Below are positions 24,301 to 39,300 of a stretch of 64,000 nt of DNA, piece by piece (the stretch's first letter is position 1; every line of letters begins with the position of its first letter). Both the position numbers and the translations under genes were made by a program. The notes under the pieces were generated by a model. It was not told where the DNA came from, made no database searches, and was given only the letters and a program-made list of their open reading frames with translations. This stretch comes from Gordionus sp. m RMFG-2023 (lineage: Eukaryota; Nematomorpha; Gordioida; Chordodea; Parachordodidae), in contig NC_088776.1 of NCBI RefSeq assembly GCF_954871325.1, positions 25,096,508-25,160,507 on the forward strand, in the 5' to 3' direction.

Positions 24301-27300
24301 CGATAGCTCACGCAGCCACTAGTTGGTCTAATTCCATTTTAATTGCCACTTGCGGACTGGAAACGATCTTGGTACAGCTGTATTTTTTAAATATATTCTC
24401 ACTGCAAAATCACATATATGTCCCATCTTATCGAGAATTGCTTGATGTTTACTAATCAATTCTCGAATTCTAGAATACTACCACGCAATATTTTTTTTCG
24501 TCAATAGCGAGATTCAATGTTTTAGAATGGTCCAATGACACTTCCTTAGCCGAATTCCGCACCAGTTTTATTGTAACTTGTTGAATGCTACTATCCATGG
24601 TAATCTGAACAAAGGTACTCCATTAGTTTTCATTATTACCACAAATAAGGTCTTTGTCCGTGATTCAATCTTAACGTTACTTTTGTCTCGCCCTTAACAT
24701 CAAATAAAAGGTCACCATATGCGGTCGATGGACAGGTTGGCTTAATTTTTGGTAATTAAAATGTAAATGTTTTTAATGTGGGTTTATTCATGACCAAGAA
24801 GATAGATGTCCAGCCAAAAATGCGGCATGTAAAAAATGTAAAAAAATTGGTCATTTTGCAATTTGTTGCAAATCAAAGAATTTAAATCATATGTGTTTCA
24901 TTAAGTGATTCTATCCATAATATTGGAAGATTTGACAAAATGGAGCAAAACTAACTGCAAAGATATATGGGTTAGATTGAATTTGACACTGGGGCATAGT
25001 CATCATTGATCGGAGTTAATATATAGACAAGTATTGGAAGACTAAAAATAAGCCAACCTATCCATCGACCGCATATGGTAACCATTCGTTAGATGTTTAG
25101 GGCGATACTCAAGTTGAAAATAAGATTGAATCACGAACAAGGACCCTATCTATGGTAATAATGAAAATTAATGGGGTAATATTTAGACTAGAGATCTACA
25201 AAAGTAGGCCCGAACCCAGCCCGGCCAAACGGGCTTCGGGCCTAATATTTTTTAAGAAAATTCGGGTCGGGTCGGGCCTTAGAAATTTTTTAAAATTTAC
25301 TAAATTTATTAATTTTATGTTGAATTTTTTATGTGAAATAAAAATATGTGATTTTATTTATAGAAGACGCCAAATAACATATATCATTTATTTTGAGTAA
25401 TTATAAAAATTAATTTCTTTATTTAAATAAATTCGGGCTGGGCCGGCAAAATTTTTTAAAAAAAATTTCGGGTTCGGGCTGGGCCAGGCAAAACTTTATA
25501 AAATAAATTTCGGGCCGGGCTTAAAAAATTAGGCCCGATGCAGATCACTAATTCAGACTACCATAGATAGTAGTCAATTTAGGAATGCCTCATCAAGTTA
25601 CAATAAAACAAATGCGGAATTCGGTAGGATGTTTCGTTGGACCAATCCAAAACATCAAATCTCCCTATTGACAAGGAAAAATGTTGCGTAGCAGTAGATT
25701 CTAGAATTGGTTAGTAAACATTAAGAAATTTTTGATGATAATTTATGAAGATATGGCATTAAATTTAAATTTGGTTTGATTTGTTAATTTTTTTAGATAA
25801 AAAAGCTTACCCCTCTTGTCTTCTCTGCCCCCCATTGATTTGGATCTATCTCTTAGAATCATATATGATATATTTTGATTATGATTAATTCCTTTAACTT
25901 TATTTCTAGTTTTAAGATTACTATATTTTATTATTATTCTAAAAATTAGATAAAATCATAAATTTCAAAACACTAGCTTTAGATTAGTAGGTTTCAGAGT
26001 TGTTAAAAGACACTTTTCAAATGGATTTATACAGATACATTGGATCTAGATACAGGTACATCATCTAAAACGTAACAGATACGTTTTTAAAAATGCTCCA
26101 GATAAATTTTTTATTATATTTATGTATGGTTTGCATAATCGAGGTCTGAAATAGGAAGGTTTTTAGCCTACTCAACCATCTAAGTAGATGCGTGTAAAAA
26201 TTTTAAAGATTGGGTAGGCGGGCACGTTAAAAAAATATTCAAACTATGGGTGTGTGGTCAGGTTAAAAAATTCCATGGACTACACATTTTACCCGTTTTC
26301 CCAAAAGCAAAGAGAATTCAATTAATGAGTATTAAATTATAAATACAATATTTGAAATAGATAGCATCATCAAAATTATACCACAGAAAATGGACGAGGT
26401 TGATATAGAGGAGCACACTGTTACCTAATAACATAAAAAAATATTTAAATCTTATGGCAAGTTTGATTTCGTATATATAACAAGATTTAAGGCTTCTTAT
26501 TATGTTACAATTAATTTTAATTTTAAATCACTTTTAAAAATTTATTATATGGTTTCACTATGTGGTGGAACGATAAGATAAAGATTTACCAAAGCTATCA
26601 AGATTAGCTAGAAAAATATTGGCAATTCCAGCAATTAGTGCTTCTCCTGAACGAGGATTTAGCATTGCTGGAATTAGAACAAAGGAGAAGATGTTTAAAT
26701 CCAAAAAATGTGGATCATTATTATTTTGCATTATAATAATTACAAATATCAATATATTTTTTCCAATATTTTATTTGATCAATTCGTATTTTTTTTATGT
26801 TTAATATAATAACTCATAAGTTGTAAAACTTTTTTTTAGGGGTGTGGCACTGAAACTGAATCATTTTTATGAGATGCATTGTAAAATTGAAAGAATGGTC
26901 ATATTTAAATTTTATATGGGCTGGCGGGTAAAGAATCTAGAATATTGGTTGGAGAGTGGGTATATATTTTTAAACAATAGGCGGGTTGATTTTTTATAAA
27001 ACATTGGGCGGACAGGCTTGTGGGCTAAACTTCCCATTGTAGACCTCTAGTGCATAATGTTAAATTTAGAATTCTATTGCTAAAATTCATTTCAAAGTAA
27101 GCTAAATAAATTTTACTGAGCCAATATCACATCTTAATACAAATATATAATTAAAATAATGATTGATAGATTTTAATATTTCATATACAAAATATATAAT
27201 AATTAAAAATAATAAAAAAAATTTTTTATCATTGGGACACCCCCGTTTATTTGTAAATTATAGTTGGGTAATGACTAAATATCAGCTAATTCGGCTCAAT

Positions 27301-30300
27301 CTTTTGACGCCTACCGGAGAAAATCCCTCAATATTAAGACTTTTTAATTTATATTAGTTACATCCAAATTTGAGCTGCTCTCTTTTTAATAAAAATCTCG
27401 AGACAAAATAGTTTTCGGCTAAAAACTAGGTTTACCTAAAACTATAGTAATTACCCAACTATACTGTAATGACATTTTTAGATTTAAAATCTTTCTTCCG
27501 GAATACTTGACGGCTAGTGTTGTTAAAAAGCTCGATTTGAGCCGATTTTTTAAAACGGCTAACTCAATATTTTAGCTAGAAATATATTGCATAAGCCTCG
27601 AGATTTCGTTAATAGATATCCTAACTTTTGTATCATCTATGAGCAAAATTTTTTGGCCTGCATAATATTTTGAATAAAACATTTAGTTAGCCGTTTTTAA
27701 AAATCGGCTCAAATCGAGCCGTTTAACAACACTATTGACGGCAGAGTGGTCGTTATATTAAATGAATAACAACTTTATATTGGTATAATCATTAAATATA
27801 TTAAAATCAGACACTCATTTATAAAAAATTATTCAAAATTTTATCTGTTTAAACTTATATATCAATATTTATATTATCTAAGGGATGCCCAAAATAATAC
27901 AATTTTAGACTATTTAATTTCTTTTCAGAGATTTTCCAGAAATATTGATCTAAAAATTTTGATATATTTTTTTAAAATTAATATATATAAAATAAATTAT
28001 AATATAAAATTTAGAATGTTGTCATCATCCATTGCTTAAAATAAAATTTGTCTGATTTGTTTTTGTAATGAAATAAACTCAGACATTAAATGAATCTAAT
28101 TCAAATATTATTATTTTATATAAAAAAAACGTAAAATAAAATTATATCAAAATGTATCTAAACAGATTCGAATGGCTATCTATTAGATACGGATATCACA
28201 TTTTTATATCTGTACTTTAACAACTCTGGTAGGTATATTATAAATATTTTTTGTTGAATAATCTAAAAAAAATTTTTATTTATAGTAATTTTCATCTTGG
28301 TTCTGATAAATATTTTATTTTAAAAGTTTTATATTAAAATATTTTGCATTGTGTAGCTAAGCTATATTGAAAATTAAAACAAATTGGGGTAGGCTAGGCA
28401 CATTAAGATATTTATTAAAAAATTTCGGCCAACATGGCCTTAAAAATAAAACTCCTCTTTTATTTGAATAAAGCGTGATGAAGCAATTGATTTTTTAAAA
28501 TTTTGTTTAACTTGATAAAAATGTATTTGATTTATATATCTCGATTAACCCATGAGTAGTTGTTGGGGTATAATGACTCCCTAAAGGTATTTAAATTTTT
28601 ACTCCAAGACAAAGTTTCATGTATTTTTATTCAATAATTTTTATTGATATAAACATTTTTTATTCAAAAATGTCAATTAACTCTTACATAATTATTTGAA
28701 GATAATTTTATTATACTAATATTTAAATATTCATTATTTTTAATTATTACATGTTTTAAATAGATTTTTATAAAAATTTTATTTAATATGAAATCTTAAA
28801 TTTTTTAATATGAAATCTTAAAATTTTTGATATGAAATTTTAAATTTTTTAATATTTTACCAAAATATCTAAATGTATGTTAAATAAAACTTTAATATGG
28901 AGATGAACACTATGCCCCACCCAACCACTTGCGCGAGTTACAAAATCTGGGCCATTCCAATCTCAGTCCTAAAGAAATTGGGCCAGACTCAGGTTGGGCT
29001 TGTATATATAAAATTTGAACCTGGCTGGGCTCGGGAAAAAAATACTTCATTATATTTATTAGATCTTTATTTTATATATCAATTTTATCTTGAAGCTATA
29101 TAATTCCTGAAAATGAAGAAGAAAGTTATGAATTAACTCAAAAAGATATATTGGAAAATGTTGACATATCTACGGCAAATAAGGTTAAGATTATGTTATT
29201 TAAACAATTGTAATTTATTAAAAACTTAGTAAAACTAAAAATTATCTGTTTATATAATTTGATAAATTTTTAATTAAAACAACTTTAGTCTTTTATCTTA
29301 AATTTGGAACAATTTGGCCCCTATACCATGGATTATTCAAGAAATGGGCGGGATCTGCTTTTGGGTGGCACTAAAGGTCACTTGTCTGGTTTTGAATGGC
29401 ATACTAAAAAGTTAAAGTTTGAAGTAAATGTTGGAGAAGCCATTAATTGTGTTAGGTTTATTATATTTTTATGAAGATAAATTAACAATGAGTTTAATCA
29501 TGATGATAGTGTTTTATTTTTTTGTTATATTATCTATTTAATCTATATATACTTAGACCCGTTCACCGATGAGAAAAATTAGCTGTGGCGTTTTGCTTTA
29601 TGGCGATCGCTGTTGCTCCGTTTTTCATTCCGCCGTTTATATAGTCAGCGGTGCGCCAAATTTTAACCTAAAAAATTTTTTAGATTTTTTAATAATACAC
29701 TAAAAAAATTTTTTTTTTATTAAAACAAATTTTGCCAAATAAAATTTATTATATATAAATATATTAAAAATTTAACAAATTTTTTAAATTATATTGTATT
29801 AATGGTTATTATAAAAAAGATAAATTAATGTGTCTAAATTTAAAAGGCATATTCAGGATCTTCTCGAATTTAAAATTAGCCTGGCAACTGGAAAATATGC
29901 TAACTGGGAGTGCTTTTAGCGTGACATAATATTTTACTGACAAAAACTTTAAGTTATAAAATAATTTTCTCTTTTTCCAAAGGTCTAGAACATTATCTAC
30001 TGATGAAGATAGAGGTTAAAATAACAAGTAACATTATCTCTCTAAATCTGAATATCGTTTATCACATGAGCATCAGGTGAATGTTTATCGGCTAATTTTT
30101 GTATATAATTTGCTTCAATAAACATCTCTCTCGTATTCAACTATTTGTTCCACATCTTTTTAAGGCAATGTCATAATCATAAAAATTGAATTATAATATG
30201 TTAATTTAAGATAACAATTCACGATATTTAACTTTTGAAACTTAGGATCTAACAGTGCAGCCAACTGTGAATTGATTTTATAAATGATACATATAGATGT

Positions 30301-33300
30301 AATTTTAAATATAAAAAGATAGGTAATTTTGGAATTTTGGAATTTAAATATTAAAATTTTTAAAATAAAAGTTAGACCTCTAACATCATACACAAAATTT
30401 TATTTTTCAAGTGATATAAAAAAGGATTTAATAAATGAGTCGATTTTAAAACGATTCTTGATAATATCTTACAAATATGGAAATGGCTTAGCCGATTAAA
30501 ATTGATCCTAAGAATAAAACGACTACAGCTAATTAGCCGTAGCTGCTTTATTGGCTTAGGCTAAGCCATAAACTGAGATGAATTAGTTGTTTGCCAACTA
30601 TAGCAAGGAGTACATTGATTTTATGAGAATCTTTAACGCAATGGAAATTACGTCATGAGGGGGTAAAAAAAAATTAAAAAAAATTTATTGCTACATTTAA
30701 TTTGACAATGAATGTATTTATATTTTAATATGAATCCTTTTCTGAAATATTAGATAATTGATAAAATTGACATTTTTAATGAAGTTATAATAAAGTATAT
30801 TTTTTATTAGCATTAATTCTTCAAATTAGTGTTCTTGAATATTATTTGAGATAAAATAAGGCTAAATACTATCAACCATGCTGCTAATTATTAATTGAGG
30901 GTTAAAAAAAATTTTTACACCAAATTACAAGATCTATCTTATTTGTATATTCCGTTGTTATTTTAGGGTTTTTTTAGGGCTGTGCCGATCCACATATTTA
31001 TCACCGATCCGAGCCGATATTTTCCGATGCTTCAAACCCGATCTGATACCGATCCGATATTTATACTGATTTTTAATCACCCCCGTTTGAACCAAATGTA
31101 ATTAAGAAATAAATATTTTTTATGTAAAAAATCGAAATATGAATTTAATTTAATTTTTTTATTTCTACAATTAAGACTATAATAAAAAAAATATATATCC
31201 ATTTTATGTTGGTATGAGTTATAAAATTGTAATATTTAATATATAAAATTATAATATATTAGATTTTTTTAATAAATATGAGAGCCTCCAGATTTTTTGG
31301 GAATAAGTTTCTACGATATGGACTATCTATATCTCCTGCCGTACTGAAGGCAGACTCAGATGATTCCGCAGATAACGCATTTTGCAAAATTATCTTTGTC
31401 TTTTGTAAAATATTTCCATAATTCAGATACCATATTAAAAAAAAATCTTTTATTTAAAGTATAATTAAAAAAATTGGCGTTATTTAAAAAGATTTAAAAT
31501 AAATAAAACTTTGGGTGTTCCTTTCTATTTTTATAACAAAAACTTTTAAAATACTATAAATCTATTTTAAAAAGAAATAAAATTAAAAAAAATTATTTAG
31601 AAAATATTATAATAATGTAAAATAAATATACATAACATAACATAAAATAAAATAAAATAAAATAACAAAAAAAAGAAAGGTAAAAAGATCGGATCGGTTT
31701 TATGACAGGTATCGGCCTGATCCGATATTTTCGGAAAACACTAAATATCGGTACCGATCCGATATTTAATATTGGCACAGCCCTAGTTTTTTTCCTGAAT
31801 GTTTTTCTTCCAGGTCCTTATTTAAATAGCAACTACACATTAGGCCTATTCAAAAACGAATTTGAATCGAATAATTTACTATTTGAATTCGTACGAATAA
31901 TAAAATCTACTATTTGTATTCGATTCGAATATTTCGAATAATTCGAATTAATTTTTTTAATAAAATAAATCATACTCAAATATATTGACAAATTTTTTTA
32001 TTACAAATTTGATTTTAAACAGAAAAAATTATAATAATATGTAATCAATAATCTGATAATAAATAATATATAATCAAGTTATAAACAAAATTAAAATGTA
32101 TATTATTAATTTATTTTATAATTTAAGCCAATTTTTAAGGCAAAGAGTTTTTCTTTTATTTTCTTCCTTATATGACATGCGGTTTTTTGACAATAAATTA
32201 GTTCCAACTGAGAAAAGCCTTTCACAAGCAGTTGATGTTCCTTGCATAGATAGATAGATAGATAATCCCTTGCCATTTTCGAGAGCATGGGGATCCGATA
32301 TGCATTTGCCTTCCACCACATACGAATCATTCTAATAATGTTTCTTAGTTTTAGAATTGAAGGATTTAAAATTTTTAAAATTTCTTTGGATATTAAATTA
32401 ATTACATGGGCAAAGCATCGGATGTGCCCTATTTTTATTAATGGATATTTTAAAGAAAATGTATCAATAAATGTTTTATTATTAGTTGCATTATCTAAAA
32501 GTTATATAAAAATTTTTATTCTCTAAATTATTTTTAACAAAGGCTTTAAATATATTTTCACCTGAATGTGTTTCATTTATTGGACTGACATCCAAAATTA
32601 TGTTATTTATTTTAAAATTATCATCAATAAAATGGGCTGTTAGCCTTAAAAAAGGAACCTGTGTTGCTAGTCCAAATGTCAGATGAAAAATTAAACTGAC
32701 TTATTTTTATATATTTTTCCTTTACCAACTGTTCTTTATCTGCAAATATATTATACACTTTCCATTTTAAAGTATTGTAGCATAATGATTTTACAGAACA
32801 ATCAAGATCACTTATAAAATTTTTAAAATCATTTGAATTAATAATTTTAAAAGGTATATTATTATTTATCAATAATTTTAATAAATTATTGTTAAAATTA
32901 ATTTTTTTTTGAAGAATTTGGTGTAGACTCTAAAAAAATGTCAATTTTATTATTTTTTTTACTAAGGTGTGAATGAAACCTATTATAATGATTAATAAGA
33001 GGAGAGGTTGTTTTGCCTTTACATTTTATAATACTCTTGCAATGATTGCAAGAAGCCTTTTCACCTTCTTTAAGGATTTTATATTGATCCCATATGATTG
33101 CTCTCTTTTGTGAGGAAATTTTCTCATCTTCAACATCAAGCATAATTTCATCAGAAGCATTCTCCTCTAACATAATTAGGTTAGCTAACAATAATTATTG
33201 TTAAAGATGTAATATATTTTTATATACCTCTTATTGTTTAATTTTTAAGATAATTTATTATGAGATTCAAAAAATAAACTTTTCGTGAGATTCAAAAAAT

Positions 33301-36300
33301 GTGGCAAATAAAAATTTAAATTTTCACTTCAGAAATTTTTAAATTTGTGCTAGAATCTTTATAAACACAAACACATCACCTGTCAGATTGGCAGGAAATA
33401 GAAATGACAAATGTTAGATTTATTAAACAATTTATTAAATAATACGAATAATTCGTTTTATTCGAATAAATGATTATTCGTATTCAGATAAAACAAATAA
33501 TTTATTATTCGTATTCGTAATTATTCGAATTATTTTTGAATAATCCTACTACACATTAGATGTATTTTATTTTTGATCTTTAACCTAATCAAATTTACGA
33601 TTTATTATTTAAATATAAATTTAAGATGGCTGCACACCGAAAATATGTTGGCCGTTGGTCAAAAGAGATGGGCTCATATTTATGACAACACTGGCACCGA
33701 ATTGCATTGCCTTAAAAAATTATACGATGTTTTGCAAATGGAATTTTTACCATATCATTTTTTACTGGCTGCTGCGGTTAAATAATTTATTTATGAATAA
33801 TACTTTTATATTAAATGGCTTTTAAATATAAAATCCTCTATATATAAGCTAAAGTGAAATCGAAAATTTAAACGTCGAATAAACAACCTTTTTTATGATC
33901 ACTTAATTATAATAATATAGTATACCGATAATGTGTTATTTTTTCAACTTTAAATCATATACTTTTTAGCGCGTTTTAATTTTTAAGAATTCGAATATGC
34001 CGGAATTGTTTATATATTTCCGACATTTTGATATTAAGGGTGCATTCACAGTAGAGGGTGACAGCGACACTACAAATACGACACGACATTAAACGACAGA
34101 GCAGCTGATGTGTCGTAAGCGACATAGCATTCATTGTAGTTGCGACAAGCATATTTTTATTTTTTAGAAAACAAGGTATCTATACAACTTTAAAATTATT
34201 CCTGTTATATCCTTATATGAAAAGGAGAAAAAATAATCTGAATGTTAGAAAAGAGAGGAAGGAGAGTTCTCAATACTATTCCCAAAACTTATAAACAATC
34301 CTGAAAAGTTTTACAATTATATGAGATTAACCAAAGTATATATTTCATTGTATAATCTAAATTAAAATTTTGTATTTAGAAAACCTTTTATTATATTTTA
34401 ACTCATATTAAATCAAAAATAATTTTATTAAAAATCCAACATCAGTAGACTCGATGATCGCACTAAGTTGTTTTATTTTATATAATCAAAATTGCTTAGA
34501 TATTTGGGAACAGGATGTAACTATCAATATAAATTCAGTACCACAGTTAACCCACTGTGCCCTTAACAAATGTTAAGTTTTTCCTTTTTATATTTTTTTA
34601 TACCTAAAAAAAAATAAAAATAAAACTTACCTTTTATTTTTTTGGTCACGGCACCAATTTGACGCTGCCGTATCTTAATGACCTTCCTAACGAATTGAAC
34701 TGTCCTTTTCAGGAATTAATTTATTTTACTTTTATTTTTCTTTTAAACAAATTGACACCGAAACTTTAATTAGTCTATTTATTTTTTTCTTAAACAAAAA
34801 TTATATTTTTAACAAAATTATAAAAAAATTAAAATTACTATTTCAAAAAAAATTAAAAATTATTCCAAAAATTAAAATATATCTAAATTACAAATTATAT
34901 TTTCCAACAAAAAAATATATCCTCGACTCACCATGATTCTTCCCTTTTTTTAAAACAAATAATTCCGCGTATGTTATAATATTAATCCGCGCCAACAATA
35001 ATATAAAATAATTTCATGAAAAAATAAACAACAAAAATACCATTATAACACCTCCACCCTTCCCCACTCCAAAGTTCCTTATTAGAGGTGGGGTAAAGGT
35101 CTGTAGTCTCCAAATAACTCGTATAACTCCCCCATGCTCACCCCGACCTCCAGAAATTCCTCCACTGCCTGCCTTTCGGGTGCCTCACACACCACCGGTT
35201 GCCTCTGCTGTGACGTTGAGGGCAATTCGAATGTCCCCGATCTCTTCGGTGGCACCGGCCGTGGCGGCGGCATCGGCCTTGTCGACATCATCGGCCGGGG
35301 CGAGTTTACTCTTAATACATCCGGTCCTTCTCTACAATTCACCGCCATATGCCCTCTACCCCCGCATTTAAAACAAACCATATTTATATTCCTCTATTCC
35401 AACAACCTTGATGACTCTCCACGATCTCGATACATGTCCCTTCTTCTATCCTCACCTCTCCCATCTTCAAATCTTCACTACTTGCCCATCCATGCAACAT
35501 CTCCTGCATAGACAACCACGTTACTCTATCATATCTATCTTCTTCCCCATTATGTCCCTCAATCAACAACGTCTGTCCACGTATCCTAATGACAAAAAGA
35601 ATTTTAAATAAAATTATTGAAACAAAATATATCTAAATTAACTTAAAAATATTTCTAAATTAATTAATTTATATTAACTATCTTAACAAAATAAAATATA
35701 TCTCAAAATATTACCTACAAAAAGTTAATAACTAAAAAAATCTTAACTACCTGAAGAGTTAAACAATATGATACAATTAATAAAATTAATACCGAAATAA
35801 CACAACAATACATCAGACTCTTTAAACACTTTTATACTCAACTGTAACCTAAATTCCAATTTTTCCTATCCCTGTTAAAAATCCCGGTACTTTACCGAAT
35901 TTTTTTCAAAAAAAAAATATTCTACAGAACCCCTGTGACTTTAACAACAACCACGGTACTCTACCGAATTTTTCTCAAAGAAAATATTTCACACAACAAC
36001 CACGATACTCTACCGAATTTTTCTCAAAAAAAAATATTCCACAGAACCCCTGTGACTTTAAAATATAAATTCAGTACCACAGTTAACCCACTGTGCCCTT
36101 AACAGATGTTAAGTTTATCCTTTTTATATTTTTTTATACCTAAAAAAAAATAAAAATAAAACTTACCTTTTATTTTTTTGGTCACGGCACCAATTTGACG
36201 CTGCCGTATCTTAATGACCTTTCTAACGAATTGAACTGTCCTTTTCAGGAATTAATTTATTTTACTTTTATTTTTCTTTAAACAAATTGACACCGAAACT

Positions 36301-39300
36301 TTAATTAGTCTATTTATACAAAAATTATATTTTTAACAAAATTATAAAAAAATTAAAATTACTATTTCAAAAAAAATTAAAAATTATTCCAAAAATTAAA
36401 ATATATCTAAATTACAAATTATATTTTCCAACAAAAAAATATATCCTCGACTCACCATGAGTCTTCTCTTTTTTCAAAACAAATAATTCCGCATATGTTA
36501 TAATATTAATCCGCGCCAACAAAAATATAAAATAATTTCACGAAAAAATAAACAACAAAAATACCATTATAACAATAATATTTTTCATTATTCTTGATCA
36601 CTGTCAAAATTAAAGAGTATATCAAAAATAATTTTAATAAGCTTTTTCTTTCCCCCTTCTCGTCTTTTTGCAAGGGTTTGCTCATGCATGGCATTGATCC
36701 AAGAATTTGTAGATAATCTTCCTTTAATTTTTTCTATTTCAAGTATTTGCTCAAATAGATCTAGTTTAAAATAATAAAAATATTTACAAATGCAAATTAC
36801 CTTGATCAATATCCCTCTTTTTAATTAATTTTTTGCAAGATAAATTTGGTCATTTACTAGTTGATGATGATGCTAAATATATATATTATTTATATAAAAT
36901 ATGATTACAATCATTCCTTAAAATTGTAGCTTCACTACTTGTCTCTATGCAGGGGATTTCAATGGCTATGTATTAATAAAATCTTAACAAAAATTTATAT
37001 ATTTACCATCTTCATATTAATAATTTTCATTACCACTCATTTGCTCATACATTGCTCTAACAATATTTGATTAAGCAATTTTAGATATAACAAGATTTGA
37101 TTTTTTCAAATTGGTATACTGAATCCCTGGCTCTATTTTTTATATTCCCTCATAAAGCAATCTCTTAGATTTTTCCATGCTGATTTGGCCATCTCTACTG
37201 CAAAAGAAAAATATTTTAAATTAATATACTCTTTAATTATCTGTCTCAATATTGTTTTCAGCTGATGGTATCTGATGAAGTTGATTAAATCTTCTTTATT
37301 GATTTTCAATAAAAAATTATTAACATAATATTTATTTATATTCTAATATATATATAACATTTATTATTTTAATAGCATTTCAAAAATTTACTTGCAAATT
37401 TTCTTTTTCGGCCATATTGTAGTTATGTCGCTTTGAAAAAAAAACAAAATGTTTTGTAAAGGTGCATTCACAGTTAGTGTTGTTAAATTACCTAACTTTT
37501 ACCATCTCTACTGTGGCTCAGTCAAGCTTTTAAGCCTAAAAAATTGAATTAAACTTCTAAGTTTAGTCTCAACTTGAAGATTGATTCGAATATTTTTTTA
37601 TAAAAACATGGCTACGCTGTTTTATAGTTGACTAAAGTTAGGTAGTTTAACAACACTTCACAGTAGAGAGCGACAGCGACACGACAAAATACAAATATAT
37701 GTAATACCAATGACTATTCATAGTGAGCTTTTGTGACGCGACACGACATTCCGCCACATTTGTCGCATTAAACATTGAAATCAACTTACAAAATATTTTT
37801 TTTTTCAAAGCGACATAACTACAATATGGCCGAAAAAGAAAATTTGCAAGTAAATTTTTGAAATGCTATTAAAATATTAAATGTTATATATATATATTAG
37901 AATATAAATAAATATTATGTTAATAATTTTTTATAGAAAATCAATAAAGATTTGATCAACTTCATCAGATACCATCAGCTGAAAACAATATTGAGACAGA
38001 TAATTAAAGAGTATATTAATTTGAAATATTTTTCTTTTGCAGTAGAGATGGCCAAATCAGCATGGAAAAATCTAAGAGATTGCTTTATGAGGGAATATAA
38101 AAAATATAGCCAGGGATTCAGTATACCAATTTGAAAAAAACAAATCCTGTTATATCTAAAATTGATGAACCAAATATTGCTAGAGCAATGTATGAGCAAA
38201 TGAGTGGTAATGAAAATTATCATTATGAAGATGGTAAATATATTAATATTTGTTAAGATTTTATTAATACATAGCCATTGAAATTATCTGCATAGAGACA
38301 AGTAGTGATGCTACAATTTTAAGGAATGATTGTTATCATATTTTATAAAAATAATATTATATATAATTAGCATCATCATCAACTAGTATAGGAACAAATT
38401 TATCTTGCAAAAAATTAATTAAAAAGAGGGATATTGATCAAGGTAATTTGCATTTGTAGAATATTTTTATTATTTTAAACTAGATCTATTTGAGCAAATA
38501 CTTGAAATAGAAAAAACGAAAGGAAGATTATCTACAAATTCTTGGATCAATGTCATGCATGGGCAAACCCTTGCAAAAAGACGAGAAAGGGGAAAGAAAA
38601 AGCTTATTGAAATTATTTTTGATATACTCTTCAATTTTGACAGTGATCAAGAATAATAATAAATATTATATTACATTGTTATTATTTCATTGGAGGGCTT
38701 TTATACTATTTTAATCATATTTAAGACACATATAATAAATAAACTTTCTTTTTATTAAGTAATTACAAATCAATATAAAAGTAGAGTAATATTTTTAAAA
38801 TTTACTAAATTATAAGGTTATAATGGCCATAATAATTTATTTCTATTTGGTAAGTTTTTAAATAGTGGAATATCTAAGTCTCCACTCTCAATCATTTTTG
38901 ATAACAAAGAATTTGAGTATACATCTCCATCTGATTCACTGCCATAACTGCCTATAGCAATTACTATAAATTTACCTCTACCATCCACTAATGCTTGTAA
39001 TATCATGGAGAAATATTGTTTATAATTGTAATATATGCTTGCAGAGATTTTTAATCTCAATGTACTGTACATGTTGTTATAATTATTTTTTGAATTGTCG
39101 ATATTTCCATTTTATATGAATAGGCTAAACTTGGATAGTTACATCCTGTTCCCAAATATCTAAGCAATTTTGATTATATAAAATAAAATTAATATTAAAC
39201 TTAGTGTGATCATCAAGTTTTCTTCTACTGATGTTAAATTTTTAATAAAATTAGTTTTGATTTAATATGAGTTAAAATATAATAAAAGGTTTTCTAAATA

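Larger units (their letters stand above)
25995..28228. mobile_element. hAT-G element with two nested hATs
   Basis: TIR CAGAGTTGTTAAAA / TTTAACAACTCTG. TSD GTAGGTTT (25987-25994) versus GTAGGTAT (28229-28236). Subterminal ATACAGATAC / GTATCTAAACAG and TCTAGATAC / TAGATACGG blocks mirror each other. It contains hAT-H (26140-27050) and a hAT-A MITE (27515-27734). Confidence 0.88.
31841..33548 (-). mobile_element. hAT-I element with BED-finger transposase, internally deleted
   Basis: TIR TAGGCCTATTCAAAAA / TTTTTGAATAATCCTA, perfect TSD CTACACAT (31833-31840, 33549-33556). Subterminal GAATTCGAATA repeats occur at both ends. The transposase is on the minus strand: BED zinc finger at 33191-32898, an N-terminal piece at 32872-32624, and the C-terminal dimerisation domain at 32330-32106. 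The catalytic core between 32624 and 32330 is missing. Confidence 0.93.

Noticed and set aside
24240-24455. 71-residue plus-strand frame
   Set aside because: Antisense of the Gypsy polymerase fossil.
28897-29103. 68-residue plus-strand frame overlapping WDR46 exon 3
   Set aside because: Wrong frame relative to the WDR46 match; mostly repeat-derived GGGCTGGGC motifs.
30160-30393. 77-residue minus-strand frame
   Set aside because: Low-complexity AT-rich translation with no recognisable motif or splice context.
35134-35511. Plus-strand frames of 125, 63 and 67 residues
   Set aside because: Antisense to the CCHC/proline-rich gag-like sequence of the LTR-type fossil.
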